Positions 1 to 6,387 of a stretch of DNA of 16,240 nucleotides are shown in pieces. The DNA is taken from assembly GCA_023445955.1 (NCBI GenBank), contig JAEXJH010000459.1, positions 1 through 16,240 on the forward strand, in the 5' to 3' direction. A program made the translations under genes and the position numbers. Positions within the stretch are counted from its first letter, which is position 1; every line of letters begins with the position of its first letter. The notes below the pieces were generated by a model. That model did no database searches. It saw only the letters and a program-made list of their open reading frames with translations, and was not told where the DNA came from. The DNA is from Pseudomonadota bacterium (GTDB lineage Bacteria > Pseudomonadota > Alphaproteobacteria > Caulobacterales > Caulobacteraceae).

Positions 1-2920
1 CTCGCCAGCGGCCGCGGCCCCGGCTGAGACCACCGTCGAGGAAGTCATCGTCACCGGCTCGCGCATCGCCCGCCGCGACTTCCAGTCGTCCAGCCCCATC
101 GTCACCGTCGGCCAGGACGCTCTGGCCGCCGCCGGCCAGCCGACCCTGGATCGGGCCATCGGCCAGATGCCGCAATTCTCCGCCGCCCAAGGCCTGTCCC
201 AGGTCGGCGACGTCCAGGCGCGCACCGGCTTCTCGGGCGGCCAATCCTATTCCGACCTTCGCGGCTTGGGCTCCAACCGCTCGCTGGTCCTGCTCGACGG
301 CCGTCGCCTGATCGCGTCCAACCCCAACGGCTCGATCGACCTCAACACCATCCCGACCTCGATGATCGGCAATGTCGAGGTGATCACCGGCGGGGCCTCG
401 GCCACCTACGGCTCGGACGCCATCGCCGGCGTCGTCAACTTCAAGCTCCGCTCCAAGTTCAACGGCGTCGAGATCTCGGCCCGCCACGGCGGCACCACCG
501 CCGGCGACGGCAAGACCAACCAGGTCACCGCCTTGATTGGTTCGGACTTCGCCGACGAGCGCGGCAGCGCCATGCTGGCCCTGGAATATGCCGACCGCGC
601 CGCGGTGTTCGGCTCCAGCCGCCCGTTCTTCAAGAACATCCGCCTGCTGGCCCGTCCGCCGGAAGGCATCATCGAGGCCGGCCAGTTCGGCTCGCCCCCA
701 ACGATCGCGGCGGTCAACGCCCTGCTGGCCACCTATCCCGGCACGACGCCGATCAGCGGCAGCGGCGCCTATACCGGCGCGATCGGCGTCAACACCGACG
801 GCACGATCTTCACCACCCTGGCCGGCAGCAACTGCGTCCAGAACTACCGCGGCCTGAACCAGGGCGTGCTGGGCCTGGACATCACCAACAGCTGCCGCCA
901 GGTCTCGGTGGCGCTGGGCAACTACTTCTCGGTGCAGGTGCCGCTGAAGAAGTACAACGCCATGGCCAAGCTGGACTACCGGCTGACCGACGACATCACC
1001 GCCTACGGCACGTTCAACTTCATGCACTCCAGCGGCCGCGACAACACCTCGGCCGGCTCGTCGGGCCCGGGCAAGTACTTCTACGTGCCGCTGAACAGCC
1101 CGTTCGTGACCGGCAACCCCGGCCTGCAGAGCCTGCTGGCCTCGCGTCCGACCGCCTCGACCGCGCCCCTGGCCCTGACCAAGCTGCTGGCCTTCGCCGG
1201 CGCCCGGACCCAGACCTTCGAGTACAACGTCTACCAGACCGTGGCTGGCCTGCGCGGCAAGATCCCGGGCACGGCGCTGAACTTCGACGTCTACGGCTCG
1301 CTGGGCCGCACCGACTACACCAACGTCCAGTACAACGACGTCAGCAAGGCGGCCTTCCAGACCATCGTCGACGGCACCGCCAACTTCACCAGCCCCGCCG
1401 GCAACTGCGTCGGCTTCGCCTACAACCCGTTCGGCTCGAACGCGCTGAGCGCGGCCTGCCGCGCCTACGCCGTGCGCAACAACCACAACTTCAACAACAC
1501 CACCCAAAAGGTGGTGGAGGGCTCGGTCAGCGGTCCGCTGTTCGCCCTGCCCTGGGGTGACGTCAGCTTCGCCCTGGGCGCGGACTACAAGAGCAACAGC
1601 TTCGACTACCAGCCCGACGCGGCGCTGGTGCGTGGCGACACGCCCTCGTTCGACTCCTCGCAGCCGACGGGCGGCAAGCAGATCGTCAAGGAAGCGTTCG
1701 GCGAACTCTCGATCCCGATCTTCCGCGACTGGGTGCTGGGTGAGAGCATGACGCTGGACCTGGGCTACCGCTATGCCCACTACACCAGCTTCGGCAAGGC
1801 GATCGCCTACAAGGGCGACCTCAGCTACAAGCCGTTCTCGACGCTGCTGCTGCGCGGCGGTTATCAGAAGGCCATCCGGGCGCCCAGCCTGGGCGAGCTC
1901 TACGCCCCCACCATCACCGGCAGCAACGCCATCGGCGCGCCTCCCGGCGCAGGCGATCCCTGCGATAGCCGCAGCGTGTTCCGCGCCGGCGCCGCGGCCT
2001 CGCAGGTCCAGGCGCTGTGCCAGGCGCAGGGCGTGCCGGCGGCGATCTATCCGACCTTCATCTACAGCAACGACACCGCGTTCGGCACGTCGGGCGGCAA
2101 CCCCAACCTGACGCCGGAAAAGGCCAACACCTACACCCTCGGCGCGGTCTATTCCCCGCGGTTCGACAATCCGTTCTTCCAGCGGTTCAATCTGTCGATC
2201 GACTACTACCGGATCGGCATCACCGACGCGATCGGCACCCTGGCCCTGACCACCATCATCCCGCGCTGCTTCAACAGCGATGGCGTCAGCAACCCCACCT
2301 ACTCGCCGACCAACGTCTTCTGCCAGCAGTTCACCCGCGACACCCGCTCGGGCGCGATCGCCTTCGCCCGCGAAGGCGCGCTGAACATCGCCACCTACAA
2401 GACCGACGGCATCGACGCCCAGGTCGACTGGGGCTTTGGTCTGGACGCGCTGGGCCTGCCCAGCGGCGCCGGTACGCTGCGGATCAATTCCGTGGTGACC
2501 TATCTGCGCAGCTTCAAGGTCGCGTCCCTGCCCGGCTCGCCGATCCTCGACTACGCCGGCAGCACCGGCAACTCGTCGGTCAGCCCGCAGATCTCGCACC
2601 CGAAGTGGAAGGCCAACACCTCGCTCGGCTATGCGGTCGGGCCGTTCAACATCACGGCCACCTGGCGCTACATCGACAAGATGAAGCACCAGGACGTGGT
2701 GGCCAATCCCAAGTCGACCACCCCCAGCGTCAAGGCCTACAGCTATTTCGACGCCAACGCCTCGTACAAGCTGACCGAGAAGGTCGAGGTTTCGGCAGGC
2801 CTCAACAACATCGGCGACAAGGGTCCGCCGTTCGTGAGCGGCCAGCCGCTGACCACCGACTCGGCGACGTACGACATCATCGGTCGGACGTTCTTCGTCG
2901 GCGCCAAGGCCCGGTTCTAG
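1..2920 (+). CDS. TonB-dependent outer-membrane receptor (5' end outside window)
   Basis: This is an outer-membrane, TonB/ExbBD-energised importer; its substrate cannot be read from the sequence. The reading frame is open from base 2, so the ATG at 167 is internal: before it lie an Ala/Pro-rich stretch and the TonB-box region VEEVIVTGSRI followed by plug sequence. About 972 residues are visible. The plug domain includes DLRGLGSNRSLVLLDGRR and ITGGASATYGSDAIAGVVNF. The remainder is beta-barrel with alternating aromatic strands, ending in FFVGAKARF with the C-terminal Phe typical of barrel proteins recognised by Bam. Four Cys pairs (NC..SC, NC..AC, PC..LC, RC..FC) lie in likely extracellular loops and probably form disulfides. 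Signal peptide and promoter lie upstream of the window. A dehydrogenase gene follows after 37 bases, probably co-transcribed. Family assignment is secure; a carboxylate or metal-carboxylate substrate is only suggested by the neighbourhood. Confidence 0.95.
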   Translation, partial: SPAAAAPAETTVEEVIVTGSRIARRDFQSSSPIVTVGQDALAAAGQPTLDRAIGQMPQFSAAQGLSQVGDVQARTGFSGGQSYSDLRGLGSNRSLVLLDGRRLIASNPNGSIDLNTIPTSMIGNVEVITGGASATYGSDAIAGVVNFKLRSKFNGVEISARHGGTTAGDGKTNQVTALIGSDFADERGSAMLALEYADRAAVFGSSRPFFKNIRLLARPPEGIIEAGQFGSPPTIAAVNALLATYPGTTPISGSGAYTGAIGVNTDGTIFTTLAGSNCVQNYRGLNQGVLGLDITNSCRQVSVALGNYFSVQVPLKKYNAMAKLDYRLTDDITAYGTFNFMHSSGRDNTSAGSSGPGKYFYVPLNSPFVTGNPGLQSLLASRPTASTAPLALTKLLAFAGARTQTFEYNVYQTVAGLRGKIPGTALNFDVYGSLGRTDYTNVQYNDVSKAAFQTIVDGTANFTSPAGNCVGFAYNPFGSNALSAACRAYAVRNNHNFNNTTQKVVEGSVSGPLFALPWGDVSFALGADYKSNSFDYQPDAALVRGDTPSFDSSQPTGGKQIVKEAFGELSIPIFRDWVLGESMTLDLGYRYAHYTSFGKAIAYKGDLSYKPFSTLLLRGGYQKAIRAPSLGELYAPTITGSNAIGAPPGAGDPCDSRSVFRAGAAASQVQALCQAQGVPAAIYPTFIYSNDTAFGTSGGNPNLTPEKANTYTLGAVYSPRFDNPFFQRFNLSIDYYRIGITDAIGTLALTTIIPRCFNSDGVSNPTYSPTNVFCQQFTRDTRSGAIAFAREGALNIATYKTDGIDAQVDWGFGLDALGLPSGAGTLRINSVVTYLRSFKVASLPGSPILDYAGSTGNSSVSPQISHPKWKANTSLGYAVGPFNITATWRYIDKMKHQDVVANPKSTTPSVKAYSYFDANASYKLTEKVEVSAGLNNIGDKGPPFVSGQPLTTDSATYDIIGRTFFVGAKARF

Positions 2921-2935
2921 CCTTCCCAGAACCGG
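2911..2935 (+). promoter_or_regulatory. Intercistronic RNA hairpin across the receptor stop codon
   Basis: CCGGTTCT (2911-2918) and AGAACCGG (2928-2935) form a perfect 8-bp stem around a 9-base loop that contains the rest of the TAG stop codon. No U-run follows, so a classical rho-independent terminator is unlikely. A processing, 3'-stabilising or attenuating element that sets receptor and dehydrogenase levels apart is a plausible role (inference). Confidence 0.5.
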
Positions 2936-2957
2936 TCTCGTCGCCAGGGAGTTACGA

Positions 2958-4025
2958 ATGAAGCTGCTTGTTCTCCCTGGCGACGGCATCGGGCCCGAGA
3001 TCACCTTCGCCACGCTTGAAGTCCTGTCGGCCGTCGATCGCAGCCTGTCCCTGGGGCTGCAGATCGAGGTCGCGGACATCGGCCTCTCGAGTCTGGCGGC
3101 GCAAGGCTCCACCCTCCCCACCACGGTGCTGGCGCGCGTCCCGCAGGTCGACGGGGTGATCTTGGGTCCGGTGTCCACCTACGAGTATCCGCCGGTCGAC
3201 CAGGGCGGGCTCAATCCATCGGCCGTTCTGCGCACCAAGTTCGTGCTGGGCGCCAATGTCCGCCCCTGCCGCACGCCGCCAGGCCTGCCGACTGCGCACA
3301 AGCCGATGGACCTGATTATCGTGCGGGAAGCCACCGAGGGCTTTTACGCCGATCGCAACATGCATGCCGGCCTGCCCGAATTCATGACCGATCCGGACAC
3401 GGCGCTGTCCGTGCGCAAGATCACCGCCAGCGCCTGCCGTAGAGTCGCCCACGCCGCCTTCGCACTGGCTCAAGGCCGGCGACGGCGCGTCACGGCGGTT
3501 CACAAGGCCAATGTCCTGAAGATGACCGACGGCCTCTTCCTGCGCGAGGTGCGCGCGGTCGCCGTCGGCTACCCGGACGTCGTCCTGGACGAGGTGATCG
3601 TCGACGCCGCCGCGGCGCTGCTGATCCGCGATCCCGCCCGTTTCGACGTCATCGTCACCACCAACATGTTCGGCGACATCCTGTCGGACGAGGCCTCCGA
3701 GCTCTCAGGCGGGCTGGGGTTGGGCGGTTCGCTCAACATCGGCGACGACATCTGCGTCGCCCAGGCCCAGCACGGCTCGGCCCCTGACATCGCCGGAACC
3801 GGCAAGGCCAATCCGACCTCCCTGATCCTGTCGGCCGCCATGCTGCTGGACTGGCGCCGGCGGCGCGACCGCCGGGGCGAGCTTCGAGAGGCGGCGCGCC
3901 GCATCGCCGCCGCGGTCGAACAGGCCCTGGCCGATCCCGCCGCCCGCACGGCGGACGTCGGAGGACATGGAACCACCGCCGGCTTCGCCGCCGCGGTCGT
4001 CGCCCGGCTAGACCAACCCGCGTAA
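2958..4025 (+). CDS. NAD-type isocitrate/isopropylmalate dehydrogenase-family enzyme
   Basis: Members of this family carry out metal- and NAD(P)-dependent oxidative decarboxylation of a 2-hydroxy acid in the cytoplasm. The 355-residue length fits. Visible signatures are LPGDGIGPE at the N-terminus, the malate-backbone arginines R92, R102 and R123, the catalytic pair Y130 (in REATEGFY) and K183 (AVHKAN), metal ligands D216, D240 and D244 within NMFGDILSDEASEL, and HGSAPDIAGTGKANP at 271-285. Asp277 in that motif is the residue that favours NAD over NADP. The substrate-recognition segment before R92 reads LNPSAVLR. It has neither the E-x2-LL pattern of leucine-pathway isopropylmalate dehydrogenase nor the S-x-N of isocitrate dehydrogenase, so the substrate is uncertain (isocitrate-like, tartrate/malate-like or homoisocitrate-like). 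AGGGAG at 2946-2951 is a good ribosome-binding site and supports this ATG. Its position after a TBDR suggests catabolism of an imported carboxylate rather than leucine synthesis. Confidence 0.9.
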   Translation: MKLLVLPGDGIGPEITFATLEVLSAVDRSLSLGLQIEVADIGLSSLAAQGSTLPTTVLARVPQVDGVILGPVSTYEYPPVDQGGLNPSAVLRTKFVLGANVRPCRTPPGLPTAHKPMDLIIVREATEGFYADRNMHAGLPEFMTDPDTALSVRKITASACRRVAHAAFALAQGRRRRVTAVHKANVLKMTDGLFLREVRAVAVGYPDVVLDEVIVDAAAALLIRDPARFDVIVTTNMFGDILSDEASELSGGLGLGGSLNIGDDICVAQAQHGSAPDIAGTGKANPTSLILSAAMLLDWRRRRDRRGELREAARRIAAAVEQALADPAARTADVGGHGTTAGFAAAVVARLDQPA

Positions 4026-4045
4026 AAGCAATCGCGACGCGTTCT

Positions 4046-4075
4046 TAAGTTACAGAGAAAGCTCACTAAATTACA
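4046..4075 (+). promoter_or_regulatory. Direct repeat and putative promoter upstream of the TctD-like regulator
   Basis: TAAGTTACA (4046-4054) and TAAATTACA (4067-4075) are nine-base direct repeats with one mismatch, 21 bp apart start to start (two helical turns). This is a geometry OmpR-family dimers can use. It is the most AT-rich spot in the 146-base gap before the regulator gene. TTAAGT (4045-4050) and TAAATT (4067-4072), 16 bp apart, could also serve as weak -35 and -10 elements. Autoregulation by the downstream regulator is an inference. Confidence 0.4.
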
Positions 4076-4171
4076 TCGCGGGGGCTAGACAGCTTCCCTG
4101 AGCGATAGCGTAGTCTTGAAGATACATCAGGCGAAAGCTTCCGCAGAAAAGCCCGCCGCGAGTGAGGAAAC

Positions 4172-4876
4172 ATGCGCGTCCTTCTGGTCGAAGATACGGT
4201 CGATCTTGGCGAAGCCATCGCCATCTGCCTCGAGCGGATGGGGCACGCGGTCGACTGGGCGCGGGATGGGCAGTCGGCCGACGAGCTGCTGCAGGACACG
4301 CCCTATGAGCTGACCGTGCTGGACCTGACCCTGCCCGAACTGGACGGCGCGGTGGTGCTCAAGCGCCTGCGGGCGCGGGGCGACGGCGCCAGCGTCCTGG
4401 TCATCACCGCCCGCGACGCCGTCGAGGACCGCGTCGGCGTGCTGGACCTCGGCGCCGATGACTATCTGGTCAAGCCGTTCGACTTCCGCGAGCTGGAAGC
4501 CCGCGTGCGCTCGCTGCTGCGGCGACGCAGCGGCGGCAAGAGCACCGAGCTGGTCTGCGCCGGTCTGCGATTTGACCGCACCGCCCGGATGGTCTCGGTC
4601 AACGGCGACGCCGTCTGGCTGACCCGGCGCGAGATTTCGCTGCTGGAGGTGCTGCTGGCCAGCCAGAGCCGCGTGACCAGCAAGGTCGCCCTGCTGGAGC
4701 AGATGTTCGACCACACCGCCGAGCCGAACGAGAACGCGATCGAGGTGATCATCGCCCGACTGCGTCCCAAATTGGCTGGCTCCGGAGCCGCGATCCGCAC
4801 CTATCGCGGAGTCGGCTACCGCATCGAAGCCGAGCCGTCGGCGGGCGAGGCGTCCACGCTGCGCGCGGCGGGCTGA
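4172..4876 (+). CDS. OmpR-family response regulator, TctD-like
   Basis: This is a phosphorylation-controlled DNA-binding protein of 234 residues. The receiver domain (about 1-115) has the acidic pair E7/D8, phospho-acceptor D51 in LDLTLPELDG, T79 and K101 in ADDYLVKPF. A winged-helix effector domain (about 128-222) follows, with LTRREISLLEVLL and the recognition/wing region NENAIEVIIARLRPKL and IRTYRGVGYRIE. The start is supported by GAGG at 4164-4167. The TctD-like label rests on general resemblance and on the neighbourhood: a TctE-like kinase and a CitMHS citrate transporter lie just downstream, so the pair probably controls carboxylate uptake. The cognate kinase is not adjacent but 1.5 kb away on the same strand, with the transporter gene antisense between them. 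The 10-base gap to the convergent transporter gene holds no terminator. Confidence 0.9.
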   Translation: MRVLLVEDTVDLGEAIAICLERMGHAVDWARDGQSADELLQDTPYELTVLDLTLPELDGAVVLKRLRARGDGASVLVITARDAVEDRVGVLDLGADDYLVKPFDFRELEARVRSLLRRRSGGKSTELVCAGLRFDRTARMVSVNGDAVWLTRREISLLEVLLASQSRVTSKVALLEQMFDHTAEPNENAIEVIIARLRPKLAGSGAAIRTYRGVGYRIEAEPSAGEASTLRAAG

Positions 4877-4886
4877 GCACTCTCCT

Positions 4887-6203
4887 TTAGAACTTGGCCA
4901 GCGGGAACGCGCCGATCGCCAGGGCCGAGACCAGCAGCACCAGCGCCGCCCCCAGGGCCCAGCGGATCGTATAGCGCTGGTGCTCGGCCAGCTCGATGCC
5001 GACCATGGACACCAGCAGATAGGTCGACGGCACCAGCGGGCTCAGCAGATGGACCTGCTGCCCGATCAGCGACGCGCGCGCCATCTGCTCGGGCGTGACG
5101 CCATAGGCCGCGCCGGCCTGGGCCAGGATCGGCAGCATGCCGAAGTAGAAGGCGTCGTTCGAGATCAGGAAGGTGAACGGCACGCTGAGCAGCGCGGTGA
5201 TCGGAGCCATGTACGGCCCGGCCTCGGGCGGGATCACGTGGATCACCGAACGGGCCATGGCGTCGACCATGCCGGTTCCGCCCAGGATGCCGGTGAACAG
5301 GCCCGCGGCGAACACCAGGCCGCCTACCGACAGAGCGTTGCCGGCATGGGCATAGAGCCGTTCGCGCTGGTCCTCCAGCTTGGGATAGTTGACGACCATC
5401 GCCACGGCGAAGGCCAGCATGAACATCACCGGCAGCGGCATGATGCTCAGCACCAGCCCCGCCAGCAGCGCCAGGGTCAGGGCCAGGTTGAACAGGATCA
5501 GCTTGGGCCGCTTGGCGCTAGACCCGCCCTCGGGCAGCAGCGCCTCTTCGCTGTCGACCAGCAGCGGCGGTTCGTCCAGCGGGGCGATCCCGGCGATCCG
5601 CGCCCGCTCCTTCCGCCCCATCCACCAGGCGACCAGGAAGACATAGCCGGCGGTGACCAGGATGGCCGGCAGCAGCGACAGGAACAGGGCGGCGGGATCC
5701 AGGTGCAGGACCGAGGCGGCGCGCGCGGTGGGGCCGCCCCACGGCAGCATGTTGCTTACCCCCGAGGCCATGATCGCCAGGCAGGCCAGCATGCGCACGT
5801 CCAGCTTCAGCCGACGATACAGCGGCAGCATGGCGACGATGGTGATCATGTAGGTCGTCGAGCCGTCGCCATCGAGGCCGACCACCAGGGCCAGGGCGAC
5901 CGTGCCCAGCAGCGTGCGCACCGGGTCGCCAGCCGTGGCCCGGACGATCACCTTGACCAGCGGCTCGAACAGGCCCGCGTCGATCATCACACCGAAATAG
6001 AGGATGGCGAACAGCAGCATGACCGCGGTCGGCGCCAGGTCCTTGATCCCGGTCAGCATCATCGGTCCCAGGTGCGCCCCGAAGCCAGCGACCAGGGCCA
6101 CGACGGTCGGCACGAGGATCAGCGCCGCCAGCGCCGACAGGCGCCGAGTGCTGATCAGGGTCATGAAGATCGCGACCATCGCGAAGCCGAACGTGGAAAG
6201 CAT
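4887..6203 (-). CDS. CitMHS-family citrate (metal-citrate):proton symporter
   Basis: This inner-membrane secondary transporter belongs to the CitMHS family (Bacillus CitM/CitH type), which imports citrate, often as a Mg2+ or Ca2+ complex, with protons. The product is 438 residues, the usual family length, with about a dozen hydrophobic segments. Recognisable motifs are GLDGDGSTTYMITIVAMLPLY and SNMLPWGGPTARAA. A hydrophilic loop (WMGRKERARI to SAKRPK) divides the two halves. I chose the ATG at 6203 because family proteins begin close to MLSTFGFAMVAIFMTL. The in-frame ATG at 6329 would add 42 polar residues unlike the family and would run through the divergent promoter. No clear Shine-Dalgarno precedes 6203; GTTACAGACT abuts the start. 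It is divergent from the sensor kinase and convergent with the regulator, so it is the likely target of that system. Citrate is the family substrate; the ion partner cannot be told. Confidence 0.9.
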   Translation of the reverse strand: MLSTFGFAMVAIFMTLISTRRLSALAALILVPTVVALVAGFGAHLGPMMLTGIKDLAPTAVMLLFAILYFGVMIDAGLFEPLVKVIVRATAGDPVRTLLGTVALALVVGLDGDGSTTYMITIVAMLPLYRRLKLDVRMLACLAIMASGVSNMLPWGGPTARAASVLHLDPAALFLSLLPAILVTAGYVFLVAWWMGRKERARIAGIAPLDEPPLLVDSEEALLPEGGSSAKRPKLILFNLALTLALLAGLVLSIMPLPVMFMLAFAVAMVVNYPKLEDQRERLYAHAGNALSVGGLVFAAGLFTGILGGTGMVDAMARSVIHVIPPEAGPYMAPITALLSVPFTFLISNDAFYFGMLPILAQAGAAYGVTPEQMARASLIGQQVHLLSPLVPSTYLLVSMVGIELAEHQRYTIRWALGAALVLLVSALAIGAFPLAKF

Positions 6204-6227
6204 AGTCTGTAACGCCCGATCTGGAGC

Positions 6228-6241
6228 CGGCGCGCGCGCCG
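6228..6241. repeat. 14-bp GC-alternating palindrome upstream of the transporter
   Basis: CGGCGCGCGCGCCG is a perfect 14-bp palindrome whose core is strictly alternating C and G. It lies 25-38 bases upstream of the transporter start codon, within its leader or promoter. As RNA it would be fully self-complementary. It may be an operator or simply a product of high GC content. Confidence 0.4.
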
Positions 6242-6302
6242 TCCCGATTCCTCCGACGGCCTTGTTTCGTCGCGATGTCACCGCGAGACGCCCGGCCTTT
6301 TG

Positions 6303-6340
6303 TTGATAGCTATCGTTCCAACCTGTCATGTAGCTGTCGG
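6303..6340. promoter_or_regulatory. Candidate operator of the divergent transporter/kinase promoter (palindrome plus PHO-box-like repeat)
   Basis: The 184-base divergent gap (6204-6387) holds a perfect 10-bp palindrome, GATAGCTATC (6305-6314). Eight bases further on is CTGTCATGTAGCTGTCGG (6323-6340), two CTGTC half-sites 11 bp apart. By my count it matches the enterobacterial PHO-box consensus (CTGTCAT-A-W-A-W-CTGTCAY) at 14 of 18 positions. Eleven-base direct repeats are also the common site type for other OmpR/PhoB-family regulators, so either PhoB or the local regulator could bind. TTGATA (6303-6308) is a possible -35 element, but its matching -10 is weak. Confidence 0.4.
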
Positions 6341-6387
6341 CGACCGATCGCTTGCCGTGGCCGCCGCCTTGCGTCTGAATTGCCGGG

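Noticed and set aside
167..169. ATG at 167 as the start of the first TBDR
   Set aside because: The TonB-box and early plug residues are encoded in frame upstream of it, so the true start lies before the window.
4980..6212. 410-codon plus-strand open frame opposite the CitMHS gene
   Set aside because: Its composition is dominated by Gln, Arg, His and Asp, the mirror of a hydrophobic membrane protein on the other strand. The minus-strand product has clear family motifs.
6204..6329. Upstream start at 6329 for the CitMHS protein
   Set aside because: It would add 42 polar residues before the first helix, unlike the family, and would cover the divergent promoter elements.
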